Positions 45,401-53,842 of a stretch of DNA of 64,000 bases are shown here, in pieces. Under the pieces are notes generated by a model, which saw only the letters and a list, made by a program, of their open reading frames with translations, made no database searches and was not told where the DNA came from. Source of the stretch: an uncultured Veillonellaceae bacterium (GTDB taxonomy: Bacteria; Bacillota; Negativicutes; Veillonellales; Veillonellaceae); assembly GCA_945867815.1 (NCBI GenBank), contig CAMBIX010000003.1:124001-188000 (forward strand). The letters run 5' to 3'. The first letter of the stretch is position 1, and each line of letters begins with the position of its first letter. The position numbers and the translations under genes were made by a program.

Positions 45401-46640
45401 CCGCCTTAAAATGGTCTTGTAATTCCAAGGCCACATCAGACGGTTCTACTGCCTTCTCACTGTCCTCTTTTCGTAATAGCTGCAGGCACATATGCTCTAA
45501 GTCATTAAAATCAACTAAATTTTCTTCCTGCTTAGCCGCTTGGAAAGCATCCATAAAGGTTGTCACCAAGGAAACTAGGCCTTCCACATAAGGCTTCTGC
45601 CTAGCTACAGAAGCTAATATATCAGCTTCTGTACAACTAAAAGGGGCATTTTCTCCTACCAAGCTTTCCATCCCAGCCCGTATAGTCTTTTGCCAAGAAA
45701 TAATCTGAACAATGCCTTCCGGTTCAATAAGGCCTTCTTCTACGGCTTTGCCTTCACTTGCTTTCTTTTTCCTAAACTGCTTCGGTTTATAAACGTCTAA
45801 CAAAGTAGCCAGCCGCTCAACTAAGCTATCCCAAGAATCCGCCGTTTCCAAGGCCTGTAACATGACTTCATTAGCTTGGATTTGATCTTTAAAAATAATG
45901 ATATTATCTGGCAGATAGGCATAGGTTTTGGTTTTATCCATCAATTGTCGCCAATTAGCTAATTGTTCTTGTAAATCTGTCCATTCTTGCCGGCCCCAGC
46001 TAGTCTCCCTAAGAGATGTCCCCTCAGCTAAATCATACTTAGCTAGACAAGCCGCTAACCAACCTTTAGGATCAGCTTGAGCCATAGCAAAATGATAAAG
46101 ACTTGTAATCGCCTCTTTCAGCCTATCATCATCAGTAACCGACGCCGAACGAAACATATCCGCCAAGTCGCTCGCGCAATATAAGCCATTTGCATAGGCA
46201 TCACGCAGGACCTGAGTTAACACATCATCCCTTAGGAGGGCTAATTCCCCTTCATTACCAATACGGAAATTCGGATCCATATCCAGCTTATAAAAATAAT
46301 TCTTAATAACCCATTGACAAAAAGAATGAAGCGTCGAAATCTGTGCAGATGGCAATAGGTTTAACTGTTCTTCTATATACTCATCGCCCGTCTCTTGATA
46401 AACTTCAGCTAACTTACTACCTATACGCGTACGCATTTCAGCAGCTGCTGCCTTAGTAAAGGTAACGACTAGTAAATCCTGAACAGATAGCTTTCGTTTA
46501 ATCAAGAGCTGCACAATTCGCTCCACAAGAACTGCCGTCTTACCAGAACCAGCTGCCGCCGCTACCAGTAAGGTCTGCGACTCTCGATTCGACCCTTGAG
46601 GCGCTTCAATGGCACTTTTCTGCTCACTTGTCCATTTCAT
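42474..46640 (-). CDS. addA: ATP-dependent helicase/nuclease subunit A
   Basis: 1388 aa. UvrD-like helicase with Walker A AAAAGSGKTAVLVERI at the N-terminus, motif II VDEYQDTN, motif V-VI VRIMTIHKSKGLEFPLVF and EERVLYVALTRARDKL, and a C-terminal PD-(D/E)xK nuclease domain (GTLMHEALQWL, WVLVDYKSDRV). With AddB it resects double-strand breaks for RecA loading. Longer than many AddA proteins (about 1230), with charged insertions near 560-640 and 1090-1200. GGAGG eight bases before the ATG; the start overlaps the addB 3' end by 17 bp. Confidence 0.97.
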   Translation of the reverse strand: MKWTSEQKSAIEAPQGSNRESQTLLVAAAAGSGKTAVLVERIVQLLIKRKLSVQDLLVVTFTKAAAAEMRTRIGSKLAEVYQETGDEYIEEQLNLLPSAQISTLHSFCQWVIKNYFYKLDMDPNFRIGNEGELALLRDDVLTQVLRDAYANGLYCASDLADMFRSASVTDDDRLKEAITSLYHFAMAQADPKGWLAACLAKYDLAEGTSLRETSWGRQEWTDLQEQLANWRQLMDKTKTYAYLPDNIIIFKDQIQANEVMLQALETADSWDSLVERLATLLDVYKPKQFRKKKASEGKAVEEGLIEPEGIVQIISWQKTIRAGMESLVGENAPFSCTEADILASVARQKPYVEGLVSLVTTFMDAFQAAKQEENLVDFNDLEHMCLQLLRKEDSEKAVEPSDVALELQDHFKAVMVDEYQDTNGVQETIINLVGRPDNRFYVGDVKQSIYKFRMADPDLFIDKYKHFSKEKDQETRRIDLKQNFRSDRTVLQATNFIFRQVMTPEGAELAYGDEEALYAGRDTSEVPDNWIGGSLDVDLVVTESLALQEEMTAYKDKPSVLGASNQALNQQDEYIKDREWAVKGNQVDTVSELMDPLTKVPLEVLKEAYVLESDKEYNSSKKKEKTFKTNGEEETAQDELEADEMETAHIISRIKTLMAEGKTVQDGDRFRPLEWRDIAILLRSTAGRANRMVEAMRAAGIPAYAEERAGYFSMMEVQLLLALLQIIDNPQQDLPMAIVLRSFMVGLRDNDLLRLRMVGAKGMTLWDNLPLLIDQEGDTVLAGTCRNFLLRLEDWRTLSRRETVSQLLWQIFQDTGFLSYVGALPDGMVRKSNVEALYNRAKEYEAGSFRGLFRFLRFIEHMQKSGQDLGLAKTVSENENVVRIMTIHKSKGLEFPLVFLAGTQKKFNDKDWSKSLLMHKTEGIALKEYLPVYRLLAPTLPWMALKKRLTLAAKAEEERVLYVALTRARDKLIITGTAKEVKNLMSPIKTALDEADVTLSKKAITGANSYLQWILMALSRHIDCAGLRSLVASQEPMEGALPDIPDRDFSLHMRVYNGLAYQKEQSQGGAQAKAFLEKVRQGQPIEGTDLRQDLQERLDFTYSHTGATQVPAKISVTEIKRRFAEREEEAADETSLLVHKEENTSALVRSSKDAVSSGVEKRFAESLTAISGQSEVSDGLTDGLVEIEATDNKIDTLIDEEDLVGVFGQEPEFLQDESETSGARRGTLMHEALQWLPLQSYTKKALGEALDGLVMAGHIKADERSVIRDYELWRFYQSDLAKRMRQSSRLEREFPFSMLWKANQLYPELDDTEDLFLQGIIDAAFIENGAWVLVDYKSDRVKEGETLRERYGVQMRLYKAALERLTQVPVKEVIIYSLALGQEVPVTI

Positions 46641-49600
46641 AGGTAGCCCCTCCTTCCTTCATTTTGTCTAAAACCTGTTCTTTATCTAATGTATCTAACT
46701 GTCGATAGTAATTGCCTTCCCGCGAGCTGTCAAAACGGCATAGCGCCTTATAAGCACAATACTTACAAGCACTCGTATTCTTCTGCTTATACGGACGAAT
46801 CGGAAACTGTCCTTCCAATATTTCTTGCCCCATATACCCCATAAGACGTTGCACATACTCAGTCATGGCCGCAAAATCATCCCTAGAATATACGGTTTTA
46901 CGAGTGTCACTACTCAAATCCCCTGATTTTAGTAAGGAAATCGGTATATAAGAAGACGTATAAGAGCCACTCGCTGCACCTAAGCCCTTATCTATATGGG
47001 CTAATATCTCTTTATCGTCTAAAAAGAAACCACTGCTTTTTACCTTTTTATTAATTTCAGTCAACACCTTAGTTAACGCCTTTTTCGCCTTAGCCTCTTT
47101 TCGCATCTCCGTTTCTGACACACCCTCTTCGCTTGGACTTGCTCCATCACTTACCTGCCTTTTTATGCCATCAGTCCTGTCGGCTTCACTCTTGCTAAGT
47201 CTATTTTCTACCGTTTCACGAGTAGCTTGTAAGGCCTGCCATACAGACTGACTTAAAAGCGTCTCATAGGATGTTTTGGGATTTCGAATATACGAATAGG
47301 TAACAGCTGCTGGCTCAACGATTCGTTTATCAGGCCTATCCGCTTGTAAGGCTAATAAATAGGTAACCAGTTGTAATTTCAAGCCATAATAAACATCTTC
47401 CATACTAACAGCGGTAGAACCCGTCTTATAGTCAATAACCATAGCATAATCTACATTCGATGCCGTTCGATACATATCCACGCGGTCTAATTGTCCCTGA
47501 AGGCGAATGGCTTTATTATCTGCCAAAGGAATATATATAGGCCGCCAGCTATGAGGCCCTGTCCCAAAGCCTTGTTCCACATAAGTCATAGCAAAGTCGC
47601 TATCTTTAGACCATCGGCTAAAACGTTCTACAGACCGCCGCATCAGACCTTTCATACGGTAAGCCATCTGCTCTTGGTAAGCATCCGTTTCTTGTCCAAA
47701 AGCCTCCTCTACGGCTTCTTTAGATAATTTATCTACATAAGCCTCTTGTTCAGTGTCAGATAAATCCCGCCATTGCTGTTTTTGTACTAATAGGCTTTCT
47801 CCTAATTTTCTAAGCGAATCGTGTAAATAAATCCCTACTTCCGGTGCGCCAAAGGTCTTAACTGGCCGCTCTACCACTTGTAAAACATACTGGCTAAAGA
47901 ACTGATAAGGGCACCGCTGGTAGCCTTCTAACCGCGTAACGGAACCAGTAAGTACCCCTTGGGGTGCTAAAATAGCCTCAACCAAATGTTTATCAACAGC
48001 CTCCACCCTATTAGTATCACTTAATCCTCGGCTATATTGACTAAGTAAAGGACGATAAGCTCCCGTAAGTCCCCATTGATAAAGACCCATCCAAATAGAA
48101 CTTATCTCACCACCTTCCATATGATTAAGACGATGCATCCTGCCTAGCTCATCAGCCCACCTTGCTAGGCTCTGTCTTGGCCGCCATACATAATCGGCTT
48201 CTTGGCCGGCCTCAATCGTTAACGGCACCACTTCCACCTGACTAATATAGCCATATTGTTGAAGCCGTTTCACCCACAGAGCCATTTCCTGATGTTCTTC
48301 CTTTTCATTGACACCAGCGCAAGACAAGATAACTTGCTTACGTGCCCTAGTCATAGCCAAGTAAAACAAAAATTGCTCATTAAACCCCCTTGCTAAAGCA
48401 CCAGCGGCTAAAACTAACCCATACTGGGCTAAGAGTTGTCGTTCCTTATCTTTTAACAGGCCTTCATCACCAATCCGTTGTGGGAAAACGCCTTCATTAA
48501 GGCCCACCACAAAGACTACGTCCGCTTGTTTTGTATAGCTCCGTTCAATACTGGTAATAAGTACATGGTCAAGGGTTGGTGGCACTAGCGAATAGGTCTC
48601 TTCAGCTAAGCCTTCTTCTAATAGCAAGGCTACATCAGCGGCTGCTAGCTTATCTTCATCAGCTACCACTACAATTTCATCCAGCAAGTCTAAAAAATGC
48701 TTATACATCTGCTCATGCGACCTAGCTATAGCTGGTTGTCCATCGGTTTCAGCTAGCTGGACCCATTTTTGCAGCGTGTTAGGTACTTGTAATCGCTTAA
48801 CAAGAGCCATTAATTGCAAACACCAATCGCGTCCTAGATGGTCTTTTTGAGCAAAGGTATACAGCGGTCCCACATAGGTCATAACCTCCTGACGCGTCTT
48901 ATTAACCTGCTCTTGCCGTAAAATGGCTAACGCTAATGGTGAAGTGCCTTGCGTCACCTTACCACCATCTACCTTCTCATCATCAAGCATCTCTTCGTCG
49001 CTAACTGACAAGTCTCTATTCTCTTTAGCCTCTAAGTCTATTTTATTTTCATTAGCCTCTAAGGCCTCTCTTAAACGCTTGTCATAGTTCCATTCAGCTT
49101 GACTAAGCCAACCCTTTTCTTCTATACCAAACTCGAGGCAATAGTTTTCTAACTGATCTACATCCGCTCGGCTAAGAGGAAATAGATCCGTTTTCAAGAG
49201 TCGGAACAGAGCATCATGAGAAAAATGAGACCGTACGAGATCAAAAAGAGAAATAAAAAACTCCGCCAAAGGATGGGTATTCATCGGTCGCGTACGATCA
49301 GAGAAATAGGGAATATCATATTGAGCCAAAGCCTTTTCCAACACATCTCTATACGTATCAGAATCTCGCATCACAAGCATAATCTGACGGTATCGATGCG
49401 TCCTATCCATCATATATTGACAAATAGCCCTCGCTATACGGTCCGCTTCTACGGCTCGATTATAGCCTTCATATAAGGTTAGGCCCTCTTGTCCTTGATA
49501 GACCTGACTCGGTCTAGAAAAAAAGCCACTTACCATAGCACTCAAAGCCGCGGTCTGAAAGCGAAATGGTTTTGTAAAAGTGCGTTCGACTAGTTGCTGT

Positions 49601-50418
49601 CCATACTGCTGCCGTAAGTGCGTCAATATCTCTAAAGGCCGGCTAAACAAGTGGCCCGTCTTACTTTCGTAGGTCTGCCTCTTTTTATCTGTCGGTGCGG
49701 TTACCGTAATAACTGTTTCCTTAGCTAAGCTAATTAATGTATGAATTAAGGCTTCCTGCAGAGGGGTAAACCAATGAAAACCATCCACAATAAGGTAGGC
49801 ATTCCTAACGAGTGACGCCTTAGGTAAAACGTCTATTAATTCTTCCAAGGGATCCTTAATAGAAGGTATCGTATTCTCTCCACTAGATAAACGCTGGGCT
49901 AATGCCTCATCATAGGCCTTCTTCAGATGGGCTAACTCCTCTAACTTCTTTTGCAGAATGAAATGACCGCCTTCTTTACCAAGACTTGCTGCCACCTCTT
50001 CTAAATCCTTATCGTTAACCTGAAAGGCATCACATTCTGTAAAAAGACCCTGCAATACATCGGCAAAATGCGGGTACTTGCCCACTTGCCTTAATAAATC
50101 TAGCTGGGCGCCTTGTTTTTTCATTAGTAACCGTAAAAGCAGCTGACGGCCACTTTTACTAAGTTTCTGATTATGAACCCTTCCTAAGGACTGAAAAACT
50201 TGATAAGCTAACCGACGAAAACCAACAACCCGCACATTGGCGAAACCTCGTCCAGGCATAAATTCGGCTAATTCTCGTTCCACCTGATAGGTTGCCGAAT
50301 CAGGTACCAACAAAATAATCGTCCGCCCTGGCTCTTTATGCAAACAATCCTCTATATATTGATAGCAGGCCTGACTCTTACCGGTGCCGGCTAATCCTAC
50401 ATACGCTGTAATTGACAT
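46624..50418 (-). CDS. addB: ATP-dependent nuclease subunit B
   Basis: 1264 aa. N-terminal Walker A-like AYVGLAGTGKSQACYQYI; an inactivated helicase core; C-terminal nuclease motif AMVIDYKTGS flanked by the iron-sulfur cysteines (GYQRCPYQFF and the later CKYCAYKALC). This Fe-S-bound nuclease is the AddB hallmark. It carries acidic low-complexity insertions (about 455-490 and 1090-1120). GAGG precedes the ATG. First gene of addB-addA and possibly the molybdopterin-binding gene. Confidence 0.95.
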   Translation of the reverse strand: MSITAYVGLAGTGKSQACYQYIEDCLHKEPGRTIILLVPDSATYQVERELAEFMPGRGFANVRVVGFRRLAYQVFQSLGRVHNQKLSKSGRQLLLRLLMKKQGAQLDLLRQVGKYPHFADVLQGLFTECDAFQVNDKDLEEVAASLGKEGGHFILQKKLEELAHLKKAYDEALAQRLSSGENTIPSIKDPLEELIDVLPKASLVRNAYLIVDGFHWFTPLQEALIHTLISLAKETVITVTAPTDKKRQTYESKTGHLFSRPLEILTHLRQQYGQQLVERTFTKPFRFQTAALSAMVSGFFSRPSQVYQGQEGLTLYEGYNRAVEADRIARAICQYMMDRTHRYRQIMLVMRDSDTYRDVLEKALAQYDIPYFSDRTRPMNTHPLAEFFISLFDLVRSHFSHDALFRLLKTDLFPLSRADVDQLENYCLEFGIEEKGWLSQAEWNYDKRLREALEANENKIDLEAKENRDLSVSDEEMLDDEKVDGGKVTQGTSPLALAILRQEQVNKTRQEVMTYVGPLYTFAQKDHLGRDWCLQLMALVKRLQVPNTLQKWVQLAETDGQPAIARSHEQMYKHFLDLLDEIVVVADEDKLAAADVALLLEEGLAEETYSLVPPTLDHVLITSIERSYTKQADVVFVVGLNEGVFPQRIGDEGLLKDKERQLLAQYGLVLAAGALARGFNEQFLFYLAMTRARKQVILSCAGVNEKEEHQEMALWVKRLQQYGYISQVEVVPLTIEAGQEADYVWRPRQSLARWADELGRMHRLNHMEGGEISSIWMGLYQWGLTGAYRPLLSQYSRGLSDTNRVEAVDKHLVEAILAPQGVLTGSVTRLEGYQRCPYQFFSQYVLQVVERPVKTFGAPEVGIYLHDSLRKLGESLLVQKQQWRDLSDTEQEAYVDKLSKEAVEEAFGQETDAYQEQMAYRMKGLMRRSVERFSRWSKDSDFAMTYVEQGFGTGPHSWRPIYIPLADNKAIRLQGQLDRVDMYRTASNVDYAMVIDYKTGSTAVSMEDVYYGLKLQLVTYLLALQADRPDKRIVEPAAVTYSYIRNPKTSYETLLSQSVWQALQATRETVENRLSKSEADRTDGIKRQVSDGASPSEEGVSETEMRKEAKAKKALTKVLTEINKKVKSSGFFLDDKEILAHIDKGLGAASGSYTSSYIPISLLKSGDLSSDTRKTVYSRDDFAAMTEYVQRLMGYMGQEILEGQFPIRPYKQKNTSACKYCAYKALCRFDSSREGNYYRQLDTLDKEQVLDKMKEGGATYEMDK

Positions 50419-50845
50419 ACTATCCTCACTATAACTAAATAACCCTATTACTTACCATATAACTGGATATAATTGAAACCAACGACTTTTTCTCTGACGC
50501 CTTCAATTCCCCGCAACATAAATATAAGTGTCCGCCCCACTACCTCCTCATCATGTTAGTAGCTCCTAGTATATACGGTCAAAAGCCTTTTTAACTCTAC
50601 AATTAAGCTTAATTTCTTTTCTAAAAGAAAAAGCTATCTATCCCACTAAGCATTCACATTTACATTTCTATTATATAATGCCCCTAGCTATCCGCCTATT
50701 ATTGTTTTTATTTCTTGCTTATAGCGAATGATTCTTTCTTATGTCTATGTCGGTTCGCTCCTGCTATTATCGTCTTTTATACCCCCTCTTGCCCTTAGTC
50801 TTTATAAAATAATCTGATTATTTACATAATTTTGTCCTTCAGTCA

Positions 50846-50874
50846 TTGACATTACAAAACAAGACGCTTATTCT
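50846..50874 (+). promoter_or_regulatory. Promoter of cfa
   Basis: TTGACA, 17 bp, TATTCT, 60 bp before the cfa start. The remaining 515-bp gap (50419-50933) is AT-rich, with no further element I can support. Confidence 0.7.
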
Positions 50875-50933
50875 TAATATGTATATGCAATAATTTTTAC
50901 TTCATTTTTATTTATTATGACAAAGAGGACATT

Positions 50934-52130
50934 ATGTTAGATAAAATCACTAACAAAGTTACAGGTATCATCGAAGAAAAGGCTATGGTCAATTTCTTTA
51001 AAGACTTTACCGCACATCCATTTAAAATTCGTTTCCAAGATAACGAATACATGATTGGCGAAGGCGAACCAACTTTCGTTGTTGACTTCAAAAAGCCGAT
51101 TCCCCTAAGCGCCTTAACAGAAAGTACATCCATCGCCTTAGGCGAAGCTTATATGGATGGCAACCTTGTTATTGAAGGTGACTTGTTCACAGCCTTAACA
51201 CACTTCTTAGGTCAGATGGAAAAATTCTCCACCACAGGCGGCGTATTAAACAAATTAATGAACAATCCGCTAACTAAGAAAAAACAAGCCGAAGAAGTTC
51301 AGAGTCATTACGATATTGGTAACGATTTCTACAAATTATGGTTAGATGAAACCATGAGCTACTCTTGTGGCTATTTCTCCTCTGAACGCGACACCTTATA
51401 TCATGCACAAGTAAACAAGGTTGACCGCATCCTTGACAAGTTATACTTAAAAGAAGGTATGACCTTACTTGACGTTGGTTGTGGCTGGGGCTTCTTATTA
51501 ATTGAAGCAGCTAAAAAATACGGCGTAAAAGGCATGGGGATTACCCTTAGTCATGAACAGCATGATAAATTCAAAGAACGTATTGCTGAAAACCATTTAG
51601 AAGATTTACTTGACGTTGAATTAATGGACTACCGTGATCTTCCTAAAACAGGTAAAATATTCGACCGCATTGTATCTGTTGGCATGGTAGAACACGTAGG
51701 CCGTGACAACTACAAATTATATGTAGACAGCCTAAACGAAGTCTTAAAACCAGGCGGATTATTCTTACTTCACTACATCAGCGGCATGCGTGAAAAAGCA
51801 GGTGACGCTTGGATGAGCAAGTATATCTTCCCAGGGGGTATGCTTCCTACTCTTCGTGAAATGATTTCTCTATTCACAGACAATGGTTTACATACTTTAG
51901 ACGTAGAAAATCTACGTATGCATTACTGCAAGACTTTATTATGTTGGGCTGATAATTTCCACAAGCATTTACCTGAAATTGAAAAGATGTTTGACCAGCG
52001 CTTTATCCGCATGTGGGACTTATATTTAAATTCCTGTGCAGCTGGTTTCTATACATCTGAAATGGATTTACATCAGATTTTGGCTGTTAAAGGCAACAAT
52101 AACGAATTACCAATTACTCGTTGGTATTAA
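50934..52130 (+). CDS. cfa: Cyclopropane-fatty-acyl-phospholipid synthase
   Basis: 398 aa. SAM-binding motif LLDVGCGWGFLLIEAAKKYG, and the family blocks QSHYDIGNDFYKLWLDETMSY and KPGGLFLLHYISG. It adds a methylene bridge from SAM across the double bond of unsaturated acyl chains in membrane lipids, a common acid-stress response in lactate-using anaerobes. AGAGG five bases before the ATG. Monocistronic, with its own terminator. Confidence 0.96.
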   Translation: MLDKITNKVTGIIEEKAMVNFFKDFTAHPFKIRFQDNEYMIGEGEPTFVVDFKKPIPLSALTESTSIALGEAYMDGNLVIEGDLFTALTHFLGQMEKFSTTGGVLNKLMNNPLTKKKQAEEVQSHYDIGNDFYKLWLDETMSYSCGYFSSERDTLYHAQVNKVDRILDKLYLKEGMTLLDVGCGWGFLLIEAAKKYGVKGMGITLSHEQHDKFKERIAENHLEDLLDVELMDYRDLPKTGKIFDRIVSVGMVEHVGRDNYKLYVDSLNEVLKPGGLFLLHYISGMREKAGDAWMSKYIFPGGMLPTLREMISLFTDNGLHTLDVENLRMHYCKTLLCWADNFHKHLPEIEKMFDQRFIRMWDLYLNSCAAGFYTSEMDLHQILAVKGNNNELPITRWY

Positions 52131-52185
52131 TGCGAAAGGGCTATGTCCCTCGTGAGCTAATACTATTTAAGAAATAATATAGTTA

Positions 52186-52222
52186 AAAAGCGTCCTCTAT
52201 CTTCATGATAGGGGACGCTTTT
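52186..52222 (+). terminator. Terminator of cfa
   Basis: AAAAGCGTCCTCTATC pairs with GATAGGGGACGCTTTT (one G-T pair). It stands 55 bp past the stop and just before repeat copy 5. Confidence 0.93.
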
Positions 52223-52242
52223 GTATTTTGTGCCTAAGTACG

Positions 52243-52316
52243 GAAGCATCCTACACCTTCTCTCGAGAGCTGGTCACCTTCGGCGAAGGCTCTCTACGAG
52301 AAGGGTAGGACGCTTC
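52243..52316 (-). repeat. Palindromic repeat family 1, copy 5
   Basis: Core read on the minus strand. Outer stem GAAGCGTCCTAC.CTT pairs with its 3' arm AAGGTGTAGGATGCTTC; then CTCG/CGAG, AGAGC/GCTCT and core CCTTCGCCGAAGG followed by TGACCA. The gap already has a canonical cfa terminator, and this copy lacks a U-run, so termination is not its only reason to be here. Confidence 0.85.
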
Positions 52317-52350
52317 GTAACTCATTACTAAATAGAATAGTAAAATTACA

Positions 52351-53025
52351 CTAAAAAACTAAATAGACAAAACCTATAGTTATTACCGCCAATAAAATAG
52401 TTACCACATAATCCTGTGCCCGCATGGTTACATTAGAGACAAAACTATGGTCCTCATTACCAAAGCCTCGAAGTTCTAAGGCTAGCGCCATCATTTCCGA
52501 CCGGCCTAAAGACTTTAATAGTAAGGGCTGAATAACATATAGATAAGACTTCATTCGTTTTAAGAAGGAGCCTGAATGGTCTGCACCACGACAGGCCTGT
52601 GCTTCTTGAACAGCCTTACTTTCTGCTACAAAGTCTGGCACAAAGCGTAGCGCTGCTGTAAACATAAAGGCATAGGCATAAGGAATTTTACACTGGGTCA
52701 CTAAGGCCGCTGTCAAATCTTGCAATGACGTAGAAACTAAGAGTAATAAGAAAATCCAAGTCATACACAACATACGCAAGGCTGTTACATAGGCTGAATC
52801 CAAACTACCTCCGCCTACATATTGCACAAGGCCTAAAATAATAGCAAAAACAACTAACATGCCAACGGCCTTGCCTTGTACTTTTACGATACCAGCCGTC
52901 AATAAGAGCACAAACACAAAAGCAGCTAGCCCTAATAAATATAAGGGGTCATCAAATAAAATAGCCCAAAAAGCAACAGCAAAGGTGAGTAAAATTTTAG
53001 TAAATGGCATAAATGTTGCATTCAT
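52351..53025 (-). CDS. ecfT: ECF transporter transmembrane subunit EcfT
   Basis: 224 aa with five to six membrane segments. The two Arg-Gly coupling motifs of EcfT are present as ACRGADHS and ALELRGFG; they contact the two ATPases. It begins one base past the end of the ATPase gene, with its GGAGG inside that gene. Third gene of the operon. Confidence 0.9.
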   Translation of the reverse strand: MNATFMPFTKILLTFAVAFWAILFDDPLYLLGLAAFVFVLLLTAGIVKVQGKAVGMLVVFAIILGLVQYVGGGSLDSAYVTALRMLCMTWIFLLLLVSTSLQDLTAALVTQCKIPYAYAFMFTAALRFVPDFVAESKAVQEAQACRGADHSGSFLKRMKSYLYVIQPLLLKSLGRSEMMALALELRGFGNEDHSFVSNVTMRAQDYVVTILLAVITIGFVYLVF

Positions 53026-53026
53026 T

Positions 53027-53842
53027 TTATCTACCTCCTTGCTGCTTATAAGTAATCATACGTTTTGTAAACTCTTCCATACTTGCACAATAACCTAAAC
53101 TAGGTACCGCCATAGACAGGCTCACACAGGCTGGCCGTTCTAGGCCTAACGCTTCTAAGTCATCTCGCTTAGTAAAAAGTTCTTCTGGACTTCCATCAAA
53201 GGCCTTAGTCTGGTTCCCCATAACTAGCACTCGTGAACACTGGCTGGCTATAATTTCCATATCATGAGTAATAAGTACAATGGCTAGGCCATCCTTACGA
53301 AGCGACTGTAAAAGGCCTAAAAGTTCTTTTGTTTCCGTCCCGTCTTGTCCACTAGTTGGTTCGTCTAAGATAAGAATTTCTGACTGCATAGCTAAGGCTG
53401 ACGCAATAGCTACCCGTTGTTTTTCCCCTCGATGTAAGAGTGGAGGATAGGCATCCGCTTTATCGCTTAAACGTACCCGTTCTAAGGCCTGTGCTGTAAT
53501 CTCTTTTACCTCGGCCCGGCTATAACCTTGTTGCTCAGGACCAAAGGCCACTTCTTGTGCTACCGTAGGTCGAAACATCTGCCTGTCAGGTTGCTGAAAC
53601 ACATAGCCAATATATTGACTTCGTTTAGCTGGTGTCCATCCTGTAATATCTGTATCATTGTAAAAAATACGTCCTGTCCGCGGTGTCTCTAAGCCCACCA
53701 ATAAACGGGTAATGGTTGTTTTACCACAACCATTGCGGCCACCTACTGCCAGAAACTCACCTGACTCTATTGTAAAGGACACATCCTTAAACAAGGTCTG
53801 CTCTGGCACATAACCAAAGGCTACATCACTAACCCTTAACAT
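53027..53842 (-). CDS. ECF transporter ATPase with altered signature motif
   Basis: 271 aa. Walker A GGRNGCGKTT, Q-loop YVFQQPDRQMF, Walker B EILILDEPTSGQDG and the His switch ITHD. The ABC signature reads LLHRGEKQRVAIA instead of LSGGQ, so the composite ATP site that uses this loop may hydrolyse poorly. Overlaps the fusion gene upstream by 14 bp and runs into ecfT. It should pair with the ATPase domain of the fusion protein. Confidence 0.9.
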   Translation of the reverse strand: MLRVSDVAFGYVPEQTLFKDVSFTIESGEFLAVGGRNGCGKTTITRLLVGLETPRTGRIFYNDTDITGWTPAKRSQYIGYVFQQPDRQMFRPTVAQEVAFGPEQQGYSRAEVKEITAQALERVRLSDKADAYPPLLHRGEKQRVAIASALAMQSEILILDEPTSGQDGTETKELLGLLQSLRKDGLAIVLITHDMEIIASQCSRVLVMGNQTKAFDGSPEELFTKRDDLEALGLERPACVSLSMAVPSLGYCASMEEFTKRMITYKQQGGR

